The notes under the pieces were generated by a model, which was not told where the DNA came from, did no database searches, and worked only from the letters and a program-made list of their open reading frames with translations. The position numbers and the translations under genes were made by a program. From contig NC_133301.1 in NCBI RefSeq assembly GCF_005239225.2, forward strand, positions 15,686,318 through 15,750,317: a stretch of DNA of 64,000 nt. Direction: 5' to 3'. Position 1 is the first letter of the stretch, and every line of letters begins with the position of its first letter. The stretch is from Populus alba (lineage: Eukaryota > Streptophyta > Magnoliopsida > Malpighiales > Salicaceae). This document shows, piece by piece, positions 50,716-62,394 of the stretch.

Positions 50716-51415
50716 ATGTGGGCTGAGCTGGGCCCCAGCCCCAAAAAATTATGTCGGGCCGGGCCAGCCCAAAAAAATAAAAAACAGAAAATAAAAAAAA
50801 TAAAAAATATGTATGCATGAATGAAAATAATGTAAATTTAGTGGTTTATTCACTAACGCCAGAGTCAGGAATAAAAATACCGGTTTAAATTTATATTATT
50901 TTTATTCGTTGTATTTTATTTTATTTAGCTAGAAAAATAGAAAAATATTTGCATTCTTAAAAAATAAATTTATTATTATTTATTTATTCACTGACACCAG
51001 AGTCAGGAATAAAATAAAATATTGATATAATTTATTTTATAGCTACGTAATATTTACCAACGCTAAAGTTGGAAATATTCGTAGTTAAGTATTCACTCGC
51101 TGCCAGAGTCAGGAATATTATAAGCAAAATTTCATAGCATAAACTAATAAAATATTTAGCAATTTAAGACGAAACTAGCAATGCATCTTGCCTTAGGCAG
51201 GACGTTTAAGGGGTGATAATATCTTTCCTTTTACGTAACCAGTCCCGAATCATAGAATCTCTGTTGACCAGTTAGGGTTCTTAGTGACCATAATACTAGG
51301 TGGCGACTCCTTAAACAATACATTTTTTCCTAAAAGAACAGGATGCCAGAAATCCATTCTTTTTCCAAAATACAAGAATTAATTTTTAGGGCCGCCGCGA
51401 TGTCGGGTGCGACAA

Positions 51416-52181
51416 GTTATATATGATTTTAATTTTATTTATATAAATATGTTTAATTTATTAACAAAAACTTATTTGTCTTTATTATTCTTTAAATATT
51501 TTATTAATGAATTTACTGTTTGATAATCTAAAGTAAAAATACAGTTTTTGAAATGAAAATACTTTGAAAAAAAAATATTAAATTATTATAATTATAAATT
51601 TTGTATTGCATTAAAGCATTGTTCATAAAAGTTCCCAGTCAATACTCCATTAAGACTAGATATTAATTAAAGTTGTTGGGACTAATACATATTATATTCT
51701 TTTCTTTATGAAAAGAAACAATTATTCTCATAAACTGAAATATAATGGATACTTAGATGTTAATGTTTGTCAAATAACATATACATTAAACTGACCCTTA
51801 TAAGAATTTCATATAGAAATATCACATGTATCTATGGAAATGCGCATGTGACGTTTGTGTAAGTGATTCTTACACATGAGATAATTAAATTATCTTGTAT
51901 AGAAAATTATATATTTTGATTATGCTACACGTTGTCCTAATTAGAGGTAACAAACAAACAGATATTAGGTACAACATGAATTATGTGAAAATACTTGAGT
52001 AATCAATAGAGAACTCAACACCGTAAGTGAATTAGAAAAAAAAAATTTATCTGTTCTGAAATAATATTGATTATAAATCCCTACATAAACTGGAATGAAA
52101 CTTTTAAACAAATTTTAAATCTTATTATAAGAGTCAATAACTATGGCATTGAAAACAAATATAATTTAACAAGATAGACAC
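51416..52181. other. AT-rich intergenic DNA
   Basis: No coding or element signal apart from the flanks of the TRIM element. Confidence 0.5.
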
Positions 52182-52628
52182 TTTAATAACTCGGCCCAAC
52201 CTGCCATATATTGTTCTCTCTGGGCCTTACTGCCATCACAGTTTCGTTCTTGGTGACACGAGCCCATCTTTAAGCCCGACGCTCCAAAACGCGTATGACA
52301 AGTCAATAACCGACACTTTTAATAAGACAAACTACCACTCCCTTACCTGTTGATATGGGATATTACAATCCACCCCATTTAAAGGAGCCTAACGACCTTG
52401 TGGCACAACCAGACACCCGGTGAGGTCGGCTCTGATACCAAATATAATAGCCCTGCCCAACCTGCCATATGTTGTCTGCTTTGGACCTTATCGCCCTTAT
52501 GGTTTTGTTCATGGCAACATGAGCCTTTCTCTGAGCCTAGCGCCCTAAAACGCGTATGACAAATTAGCAACCAGCACTCTTAACAAAGCCAATTATCACT
52601 CCCTCACCCGTTGATGTAGGATATTACA
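52182..52628 (-). mobile_element. complete TRIM (terminal-repeat retrotransposon in miniature)
   Basis: Two direct repeats, 52182-52367 and 52441-52628, about 186-188 bp each, flank only 73 bp. On the minus strand the LTRs start TGTAATATCC. The 5' LTR is followed by TGGTATCAGAGCC (complement at 52428-52440), the primer-binding site matching initiator tRNA-Met. The polypurine tract AAATGGGGTGGAT (complement at 52368-52380) sits just before the 3' LTR. A perfect 5-bp target duplication GACAC flanks the whole (52177-52181 and 52629-52633). It has no coding capacity, so it depended on another element's enzymes. The LTRs differ at many positions, so the insertion is old. Confidence 0.95.
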
Positions 52629-52633
52629 GACAC

Positions 52634-54559
52634 ACTTCATGCTATAATTTCTAAATTAAAACATTGTTGATGAAATAATGATAATAACACTAAGAAACTG
52701 ATAACCAAAAGGTTAAATCAAAGCACTTGTGACTTTTCTGATATCTGGGAGATTATAATATGTTGCTAGATATTATACCTGGTCTTCGAATATAAATCAA
52801 ATAATTATTGAATTGATAATAAATTAATTTAATTAATCCTATTTTATTTAGAATTGTAATTTATAGTTGGATCAACTTATTAGATAATCTAATAGGTCAC
52901 ATATATATAAAAATCATTGGTCATAAATGAAACTGAGATGATTACTCAAGTGTAACTTGATTATAAATAAATTATAGAAATTGAGGATTATAATATAATG
53001 TATATAAGAAATTACAGTTCCAAACATATAAAAATCAAGTAAATACTTGATCAAATAAATTTATAAAATTATCTTAAAATAATATATGTGATAATATTAA
53101 GGAGGTAAGTTAATATTTTATCATTTATATGATCACATGTATATATGATTGTGATTTTTTTTTTATTTAGAAAAGGATTTTTCATGTTTCTCTATAAATA
53201 AAATTTCATACCTTTTATTTTCTGTATGATAAATAATGTATAAATCATGTAAGTTAAAGAAAACCTGAAAACTCACAAAAAAAGAAGAAGAAAAGAGTTA
53301 GCACTAAAAAGAATAACAATTCCTCTCTTTTATAAGAGTTTAAGAGATTTTTCACTTAACAGTTCATGTGAATTATCATTAAAGGCTAAACATTTAGATA
53401 ATTTATGATCTGTGACAATTCAACCCTGAAGCAGTTATCCAAAGTAAAAAAAAAAACATTTGATCTCTGGATGATATTTGTATAAATTCTAAATAGCTTT
53501 ATATCTGTTTAACAAGATCTTGAAACTTCTGGGAAAAAAAAAAAAAACTTATCATTTTCATTATATATACATGTATTCGAGATAAAATGGCCACAAAAAA
53601 AAAATAAAAAAACTCACTTATCTAACTTTCATTAAACATCTCTTACCCGTTTGAATTTGTTTTTTAACATGAAAAACTCTATTATGGGGTCTACAAGGAA
53701 AGCGAATTTAATAAATTTTATGTATAAATTATTTTTCTTCTAAGTCTCCAAAAGATTATGCAGACGAGTATAACTTTTTCGTATCATAAACTATATAAGG
53801 TTTTGTATCCTTTTCTTTTTCTTTTGAACCAATCATATTACCATGGTTGTAATTGCAACTAGAAAGAAAATGTTTTTAATTGTTGTTGAAACAATTTTTG
53901 CAATTTGAAGAAAAAACAATTGTGTATTAGATATGTCTAATTAATGAAATATAATTGGTTATACAATGTAAAAATTAAATATATTATATTGAATAAAAAT
54001 TATAAATATAATATCGTTAATTGAGGGGGGGTTTGATAAGAGGATTTTAATAATTAACCATAGTTCATAAGATGGAATATATAATCAAAATCCTAAAAGA
54101 TATTAAGATAAATATTTTGAGAAATGAAATTTTATGATGTAAATATTCAAAAATCATTATTTAATTAATCCATACAATAAATAACATTCAAAATTATTAT
54201 TTTGATTAAAATATCAATCAATAGTCACTAAACCTTATTTTTATAACAAAAATAACTATAAAAATATATGTTATATCATAATTTTTTTTAATGGAATCAG
54301 GTACTTTATTTTAAAATATAGAAAACAATTTTGAAGTTTTTCTTTATTTAGAAATGATTAAAAAAATTCATGATAAAAAAAGAAGAAGAAGAATAACTGT
54401 TTCTATTAAGGCCTTCAAAAACCTTTTATGGGCCAAGAGCATCAAAATCAAATGGGCTATTAATGGGCCAATCGGATCCATAAGAAATCCTAGCATGGAT
54501 CTTCTTCCCTGCTAATTCGCTTCACTCTCTGAAAGTCTGAAGCTCTCCACTTTTCTCCA
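52634..54559. other. AT-rich intergenic DNA and PFD1 promoter
   Basis: Very AT-rich, no gene. The last ~60 bases before 54560 form the probable PFD1 leader. Confidence 0.5.
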
Positions 54560-56755
54560 ATGGCAGACGAAGCCAACAGAACCGTAAGTCCTTTCTATTC
54601 TCACTCCCCCTCTCTTTCCACCTGTCAAAGTTTCAGTCTTTTGGCATCCTTGTTTCTTCTGTACATGACAAGAGAGACTGATAAAAAACTCATTTGAAGA
54701 TCGAAGTTGTCAACTTTTTTAAGCATACAATTTGATGTGATTGTTATTTGGAAAAAAAGAACAGGTTTTTATAGAGCTACAAGACCGCATGATTGAGACC
54801 ACTTCCAAATTCAAGCAGGTAACTTGGATTTGATTGGATTTATTATAGAATAGGTTTGGTGCAATTTAGATGTTATTTTTTTGTTGAATTTGAAATGGTT
54901 TTCTTTCAAATGCAACTTTACAGTTTTAAAAAGACAACTTGTATACTTGTTTGTTTGGATTTGAAATGGTTTTCTTACAAAGTCTATGAACTGAACTAAA
55001 TTTATTTTGTAGGTCTGTAGGTCTTGCTATTTGTTCTTGATTTGTTGTTTTCGTTGGTGTTTAGAGTACATTAGCGATGTTCATATTTTCTTGCCTGGTT
55101 TCGTGGCGAATTTCTGTGTCTTTTATTTGTATCTGCAGAAAGATTAGTTAGCACTGAGTTGTGAAGGTAGTATCCCTCGCTTTCAGGTCCAGAACCAGAT
55201 ACGAACCAAGGAGGGAGAAAAGAAGCGTGCTTTCCTAACCTTGGAGGAGCTGCGGCAAGTTCCTGATGATACAAATACATACAAATCTATAGGCATGCGC
55301 AGGCACTTGCTGTCCCACAGGAATGCATTGGCACATTATGGCTGAGGTTACATCTTTAATTAATAAAGTGAACCTCCAATGGTTATTTTGGATTATATGT
55401 GCCTCTCTGTATCCGTGGATGGGTTTCTAATTTGACATTCATCTCTTTGTTGTTTTCCAGGGAGAACGTGAGTGGTGCAAAGGTCAAATGATTTTGACTG
55501 AATCGTGTTTTCCGGGCTGTCTGAATTGATGGCAGGTTGTTATGAACTCATGTTTTCTTTGTCACATGGTGGTCAGGTTTGCCTTGGAGCCAAAGTCAGT
55601 TTTAATGAGTGAACAAGAGCAGAAACTCAAGGATAGGGAGACCGCAACATCCTCACTACAGAGGCAAATCCCTTTCCCACCTCTACTCTCTCTCTCTCAC
55701 GCACAGACATACTCACATTGCGATAAAACCATCCATTTATCTCTATAAATGCATGTCCAAACCAGCTCTATTTCCATGTTGCCTGGGACTTGTTTCTTCT
55801 TTTCATCTGTTGTATCTTCCCAATCTATTTCAGAGTTATTGTTTGTTAAAATCATGATGTATTTCACTTTCTTATTGGCTCATCTTATATTTGATATCAG
55901 ATGTACTGCTATATTACTTTTTCCCTTCTTGCATGACAGTTAGTAGTCCATGAGTTTAATGCTTGGTCGACCTTGTATTCTCTTATATTCAACATCAGCT
56001 GTTCTATTTTTCCTCTTGCATTACATTAAGTAGGCCATGAATTATACATTTTAGGATTTAATTTATAATGATGAATATCAATGAATGTCTGCGGGTGATC
56101 AGCAAATATTACTGTAATGAGTTATTCCCAGTTATGCTGGAGTTTTGTACTTGGTCAAACTTGTATTATCATCTTTTCAAAAGTGTTTTTCTATTGAATT
56201 TATGTAACTTGTTGGCAAACTGTAGAAGCTAATTCCCTTCACGAATGCTAAAACCTTTCTTCATGGCTTTAAATAAAATCAAAAGAAGATCATTAAGATA
56301 GGCAGTTGCTATGTAAAGCTGGAGTCTCAATCTACAAGTGGTACGACGAAAAATTTCCTAGTTTAGTCATGAGAGTGGAAGGTTGCACAGTTTGAACAAG
56401 TTATCCATCAGGCCATGTTAGATTTTTTGTACTCATATAAATTGCAATTAGAGTCATGGATGAAAGAGTTGCCAATCTTTCTGCTGCTTTTGGTCTATAT
56501 TCGAACCATCCTTTGCTCTAGTTTTCTAAAATTTTTGTAAGCACCCTTTCGATTAATTTAGTTGTACTTTAAAACACAATATGTTTATTTTTCTTCCATG
56601 ATAATTTAGTGGAAATGATCTATTTGCTGTGCTTGGCGCAGGCCTCAAGGGAATACTTGGAAAAACAGATGTCAGAGGTTGAGAACAACCTGAGGGAACT
56701 TTTGCAGCAAGATCCAGGTCTTGCTCGTCAGATATTGTCCATGAGTGTAATGTAA
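54560..56755 (+). CDS. PFD1: prefoldin subunit 1
   Basis: Six exons reconstruct a 127-aa beta-type prefoldin: 54560-54583, 54765-54818, 55187-55292, a 7-nt microexon 55461-55467, 55577-55663 and 56650-56755. The protein runs MADEANRTVFIELQDRMIE, then KKRAFLTLEELRQVPDDTNT, YKSIGRTFALEPKSV, QEQKLKD, EYLEKQMSEVENNLRELLQQ and ends SMSVM. The two coiled-coil helices flanking the beta hairpin are recognisable and the length matches plant PFD1. Prefoldin is the hexameric co-chaperone that passes nascent actin and tubulin to CCT (family knowledge). Introns 3 and 5 need GC donors (ATAG/GCATGC and AGAG/GCAAAT). The last acceptor was chosen at CCTCAAG (56649) because the more canonical GCGCAG at 56641 breaks the frame. 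If those splices fail, the gene is a pseudogene. Confidence 0.82.
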
Positions 56756-57099
56756 ATCTTGCTGTCACTGAAAATTTACATCAACTGATATCCTGTTTAT
56801 CACTGAAAGGAAAGGGATCTAAGGAACATATATGTGCGATTCCTAGCTTATATTGTCATGTAATTTTGTCTGGCAAGATTTGCTCTGTTGCATGGTTGTA
56901 TGTTGGCAAAGTTTTACCATTAGAATACTGCTCCATACATCATATTTTCCTTCTACCAGGACATTGACGACTGGACTGTTGCTTTCCAAGCGCAAGTAAA
57001 TTCAAGACTTGTTGCAAAAGTCTGGCATGTCTTTTTGTCGTCCCATTGCAACTCTTTCCACTACTTTTAATTCTCGGTAGCAGGCTCCAAGCCATGTTT
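56756..57099. other. PFD1 3' flank
   Basis: PFD1 3' UTR and non-coding DNA up to the copia relic. Confidence 0.5.
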
Positions 57100-57400
57100 G
57101 GATGCTACTCGATATCGTCTTGGTGTTCGGAGGCCTTCAGGATTCGACTCTTACAAGGCTTGACATTTGCAACTCTGTGAACAAAGCCTGTCCATTCACC
57201 AAGTAAAGATCGATGGTCTGCTGTTAAACGTATTCTGAGGTATCTTCAGTATCCAAACTGTTTCAGGCCTTTAGCTGCATGCATTCACTGATGCCAGTTG
57301 GGCTGCTAGTTTTGATGAATGTGTGTCTACCGGTGGCTACGCCATTTATCTTGATCGCAATCTGATTTCATGGAAGTCCTAAAATCAACAACCAAATTAC
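57100..57400 (+). mobile_element. Ty1/copia RNase H region relic
   Basis: Shifting frames recover the end of a copia polyprotein: a DSTLTRLDI-like stretch (RPDI motif region), NSVNKACPFTK, a WSAVKRILRYLQ-like stretch, then DA-WAASFDECVSTGGYAI-type residues and LISWKS. Stops and frameshifts occur throughout. No LTR was identified nearby. Confidence 0.75.
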
Positions 57401-57894
57401 AGACTAAACAGTAGAGATTCAGAGATATGATGATCTGGCAATGGCATGCAACGCTGAAGTGTAAGGATACATCCCACTAAGAAAAATTCAACAATCATTG
57501 CCTAAAATCACAGAGCTCATTCTCGAGACATTCAGTTCTTATTAAACGAGTGGCGACGGACGAGAAAGAAAATCAATAAGAAAAGCTCATTTTAAGTGTC
57601 AGGATTTTCAATTTCTTTTCCATTGTAATCTTCTCACAAGTCTTCTTTTTATTATTTCAAATTCTCTATTATTTATTTCATATTATATTGGATTTAATAA
57701 TAGAAAAATTCATTTTTCATTTTCTTTTCTACAGATATGAAATAAAGTAAATAGAAAAAAGGTATCAAATGGTGCATTTTAGGATTTATTTTCATTTGAA
57801 TAAGAAAAAAAGTACAATAAATATCTGTGAAAGGTTGCCGAGTAATGGGAAATATATATATTTTTATAAATATCACACAATTGTTTTTTTATTT
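57401..57894. other. AT-rich spacer
   Basis: No feature recognised between the copia relic and the tandem duplication. Confidence 0.5.
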
Positions 57895-58579
57895 TTATAA
57901 TTAATTACCGTTTAATCTCCACTTCCTTTCTGGAAAGGTTGCCGAGTAATGGGCTAATACTTCCAATTAATAGTACGCGTCCCGATTATGTTGCCGATTT
58001 AGCATTTACCGGATCGTCCCCGATTAGTTGACAAGCAAATGCATATTAATCGCAGATTAAAATCTCAAAATAATCGCCCACAGATTAAAATGCCTGTTAT
58101 TATCCGATTGCCGATCGTTTTCACCCGTAATTAATCACTCATCAACTCCTGATTTAATCGGTAGGTTTCCGAGTGATTTGCTGTTTGCTTCCATTTCACT
58201 GCTTGTTATTTACCCTTTCGATCGTTCGGGATTTAAAAACAAACACTCCACGCTTATTTGCCGATTATTTTCTTCCTTAGCCGAGTTATGTTCAATCTTT
58301 TCCATTACTGCCGATTTATTGAGGATGTTTTTTGGTTTCATTTAACCATTTTTTTTCCCGATCCATTCAATTTCATATCTCCCTTTTCCTTTGGTTGCTT
58401 TTTACCTTTTTCCCACCAATCCTGACTTGCTGAATTCACCGCCTTTTCATTAATGTTTCCCATGCACGTGACACTCAGTTCCTTCTCTGCTTGCATCCAT
58501 TTTCACGCTCTCAACTACAAATCACACACTGTTTGGTTTCCAGGAAACCAAAGAAAAAACAAAGGAAAGATGAGATAAG

Positions 58580-58594
58580 ATGCGAGATTTGCAG
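58580..58594 (+). other. candidate first exon (MRDLQ) in unit 1
   Basis: ATGCGAGATTTGCAG followed by the donor GTTAGTG, preceded by a two-codon uORF (ATGAGATAA) and, 110 bases upstream, a G-box. Identical in unit 2. No downstream exon was recognised. Confidence 0.35.
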
Positions 58595-59354
58595 GTTAGT
58601 GAAGCTGCTTTCTAGAAGTGACTCTTCGGTTGGGTTTGTTGCTTGTGTTTAATTGTTACAGTAACGTCCACAAGGCAGGCAAGGATCGATACCATAAGCA
58701 CAAACACAATTGAATAGAGACATGAATGAACATTACGCACATACACAACCTAATTTGTGAGAAGTTGATTCCGCCAAACCTAACCTACTAAGAAGTTGAT
58801 TGATAACCTCCCTGATTATTGAAAATTAAAACAATATCGAAGCAAAGTCCTAACTAAACGTGGATTTAAAGCAACTTTTTAATTTTAAAAATAATAAATA
58901 ATATCAAAAAGCTCTCCATTATTATAAAAAAATATACAAAAAGTAATGTGAAAGAACAAAAATACACGCATATACAAAGCTTATTTTTTGTTTTTTTTCA
59001 AAGCTAAAAATATATTTTAACTATTTAACAATTTATAAAAGATAAAATAAAACCTTTGAACAACAAGTCTTAGTTTTGTTAACTTTAGGGGTAGAATAAT
59101 ATTTTTACTATACAAATAAACGTGAAACAACTACCATACCCCCGCTCAAATATTTAATTATCAATAAACCTATAAAAAATAGTGAAATACCCCCACAATT
59201 AGGGCTTTAATCTTTTCAACTAAAGAAAAAATAATAATTTAACTTTCTATAAAAAAACAACATTAGCCATATTTCAAGCCTTCAGAGCTTGGAAAATTTA
59301 TTGTGTAAGTCTATAGTGAACCGAGTCTTGGTTCATATTAGTATACTTGCATAT

Positions 59355-59395
59355 GGTTGCTAGACCCAAGATGCTTGGGTTTGGCAATCATGACT
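59355..59395. repeat. palindromic minisatellite unit, isolated
   Basis: GTTGCTAGACCCAAGATGC then TTGGGTTTGGCAATCATG: the two halves are near-inverted repeats (AGACCCAAG with CTTGGGTTT). The same unit recurs at 60330-60930, 62395-62465 and 63190-63680. Confidence 0.8.
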
Positions 59396-60329
59396 GATTT
59401 GATAAACAATAAACAAAGAGGATAATTATGCATTTTAGTTGTTAAGAAAAAGAAAAGAAAGAAAAAACGCAAACAATCGATCACTAACAATAATCTAAAT
59501 ATTATTTATCTACATGCACTACACCATGTGAAAGAGAGTATGGTTGTGCATCCAGTTAGACGACAGATGGTTAGATTTGGCCATCAAGAAACGTCATATG
59601 CTCTTTCTTAATGGTGCGGGTGCCGTCCATTCGCTAAAACATAAAAAAAACTAAAGAAACGTTTATCTCCTTGTGAAAAGATAAAAAATTAAAAATAAAA
59701 TTACTATTACACTTCATAATAAAAAATTATTTAATATACGGTAATTTTCTCATACCATTTAATTTTTGAAAAAGCCATTTCTATCAAATAAAATGTGGTA
59801 TCGGGCCATGTGAATTGCAATTATCCATGGAGATGATGATCGAATTTTAAAGTGTATAGTATCAAACTTCAGCTGACATTTCATGCTAAAATTATTCTTT
59901 TCAGAAACAAAATTAATCTTTTTTGTCTCTTATTGCACGATGGTTGGAAATTCAATCTTGTTAAAGTTTGCAGATTTTGCACCAAGTCATCATGTAATTA
60001 TAATAAAATTTTGCATATGAGGAGATTACACTCTATCTCATGCCCAAGTATAATATACATGGCTTTGCGTGTTTCTTGCTGAAAATTAAAAGCAAGCGTG
60101 TCATCGTAATTAACCACCTTATGAACAAACATATTTCTATATGTTTTGTTTCATGTCTGCTGACACGAGGAGAGATTTGTTAGATTATTATAATCACATA
60201 TTACAGATATTTAGTACTATTTTATCATATTCCGACCACGTAAATTCGTCCAAGATTGATTCATAAAAGAGAAATGAGTTGCTTTGATTCTAAGTTTTGT
60301 TACACTATCTTCTATTTTATCATTTCATG

Positions 60330-60930
60330 GTGTTGCTGCCAAATCTATAGTAATTGGGTTTGACATGGCAGATTGCTAGATCTATAACACTTGAATTTGA
60401 CAGAATTACCAAACCCAAAACACTTGGGTTTGGTGTGGTGCCAAACCAAAGTACCTCGTGTTTAATGTAGTGCAACAACAGTGCTATACCTAAATACCTT
60501 GAGTGTGACATGATTAAATATTGTTTAAGGGTCATACAAAAACATCAAATAGAGGTAAAATATCAAAACTATGGAAATCAAGCAAAATTCTAAAAGGCGT
60601 TAGTGTTTGGGTCTGATAGAATTGCTAGATCTAAATCACTTGAAATCATTTAAAAAAAAAAAAAAAGGAAAGCCTTGGCAATAGCCCCAGCAAGAACTCC
60701 TCTTGCAAAGCAATTGGATAAGCATGCAAATAAAATCACATGTAAATATGTTCTTATAACATAAAAAAAGCTTGTTATTTGTGTCAATAAGCTAAATTCA
60801 GAACCTAAGTACTTTGAGTCTTGTATGATTGCTAAACCTATAATGTTTGGGGTATAGCGTAGTTGTTAGACCTAAGTGTTTTGAGTGTGGTGTGGTTGCC
60901 GTAACCATGCCAAACACAAGATGCTAAAGT
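60330..60930. repeat. palindromic minisatellite cluster, unit 1
   Basis: At least six diverged units of the form GCCAAACCCAAG-N-CTTGGGTTTGGTGTGGTT at 60335-60520, 60618-60650 and 60795-60925. Confidence 0.8.
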
Positions 60931-61862
60931 GACAGAGAAAAAGCAATAAATGAGAAGAAAAAAAGTCAATGTAATGTTTTTTACTTGTAAAAAATTAAAA
61001 AATTAAAAGTAAAATTATTATTATAATTCACATTAAAAAAATCTCTTGATTTACAATAAAAAGCAGATTAGGAAGTGAATTTATCAAGGATCAAAGATAT
61101 AGCTACGGAAGTTGGAAACCTAAAGTACAAACTTCCATTATATATATATATATATTCACTGGACTCGTTTTCGATTAATTTACAATTAATCACCTATTAA
61201 TCGCCAATTCCTTTCTGGAAAGGTAGCAGTAATGGGCTAATACTTCCAATTAATCGTACGTGTCCTGATTATGTTGCCGATATAGCATTCACCGGATCGT
61301 CCCTGATTAGTTGACAAGCAAATGCATATTAATCGCCGATTAAAATCTCAAAATAATCGCCCACAGATTACAATGCCTGTTATTATCCGATTGCCGATCG
61401 TTTTCACCCGTGTAATTAATCACCCATCAACTCGTGATTTAATCGGTAGGTTTCCGAGTGATTTGCTGTTTGCTTCCATTTCACTGCTTGTTATTTACCC
61501 TTTCGATCGTTCGGGATTTAAAAACAAACACTCCACTCTTATTTGCCGATTATTTTCTTCCTTAGCCGAGTTATGTTCAATCTTTTCCACTTCTGCCGAT
61601 TTATTGAGGATGTTTTTTGGTTTCATTTAACCATTTTTTTCCCGATCCATTCAATTTCATATCTCCTTTTCTTGTCGTTGCTTTTTACCTTTTTGCCACC
61701 AATCCTGACTTGCTGAATTCACCGCCTTTTCATCTATGTTTCCCATGCACGTGACACTCAGTTCCTTATCTGCTTGCATCCATTTTCATGCTCTCAATTA
61801 CAAATCACACACTGTTTGGTTTCCGGGAAACCACAGAAGAAACAAAGGAAAGATGAGATAAG

Positions 61863-61877
61863 ATGCGAGATTTGCAG
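61863..61877 (+). other. candidate first exon (MRDLQ) in unit 2
   Basis: Same ATG, uORF and donor as at 58580. Confidence 0.35.
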
Positions 61878-62394
61878 GTTAGTGAAGCTGCTTTCTAGAA
61901 GGGACTCTTGGGTTGGGTTTGTTGCTTGTGTTTAATTGTTACAGTAACGTCCGCAAGGCAGGCAGGGATCGATGCAATTAAAAATTAGGCACAAACACAA
62001 TTGAATATTAGTGACATGAATGAACATTACGCGCATACACAACCTAGTTTAATTATGAGAAGTTGATTCCGCCGAACCTAACCTCCTAAGAAGTTGCTGG
62101 ATAACCTTCCTGTTAACATAATTTATGGCGAACTTTAATTTTTCTGACATTTCCTAAGAAAATTTAAACCCTGCCAACTAAGAATTTGATGGATAACCTT
62201 CCTGCTGTTATCCTAGGATCAACATGATATTTCTAGAAAATGCTAATTCATTTTTCATAACGAGTAAATATTATTTTTTAAAAAAATAAAATTATTAAAA
62301 AATATAGAGGATGTTTTAATAGTACTATTAAATCTAATCATGTGAGTTAATTTTTAAATATTCACTCAATTTTTTATTATATTCAAATAATATA

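Larger units (their letters stand above)
49430..51415 (+). mobile_element. probable solo LTR of a large Ty3/gypsy (Tat/Ogre-like) element
   Basis: Features in order: a ~75-bp tandem repeat (49470-49735), AAAACGGCGCCGTCTG (49882), TATA box TATAAAA at 49987-49993, a long A/G-rich leader (50000-50300), a palindrome cluster (50590-50715), four CCAGAGTCAGGAATA-type modules (50850-51120), and an end with GGTGGCGACTCC then GCCGCCGCGATGTCGGG and GCGACA (about 51415). This order and the ending resemble LTRs of Tat/Ogre retrotransposons as I know them. No gag, pol or second LTR is in the window. The left end and target duplication were not found. Confidence 0.6.
57895..61185 (+). repeat. tandem segmental duplication, unit 1
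   Basis: About 3.3 kb that recurs in the same orientation in 61186-63850. The best-conserved part (57920-58790 versus 61205-62105) is nearly identical. It carries many CGAT/ATCG words, a CACGTG G-box (58465-58470), a C/T-rich stretch and a mini-exon with splice donor at 58580-58594. Later blocks match at 59800-60560 and 60665-60960. No open frame is shared between the units. Confidence 0.93.

Noticed and set aside
54560..56755. Prefoldin 1 as a pseudogene
   Set aside because: At first two donors looked destroyed, but GC donors plus the 7-nt microexon restore the whole conserved protein in frame, so an active gene is more likely. RNA evidence would decide.
61322..61630. 102-aa open frame in duplication unit 2
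   Set aside because: The same frame is broken in unit 1 by small indels while the DNA is otherwise nearly identical, so there is no sign of coding constraint.
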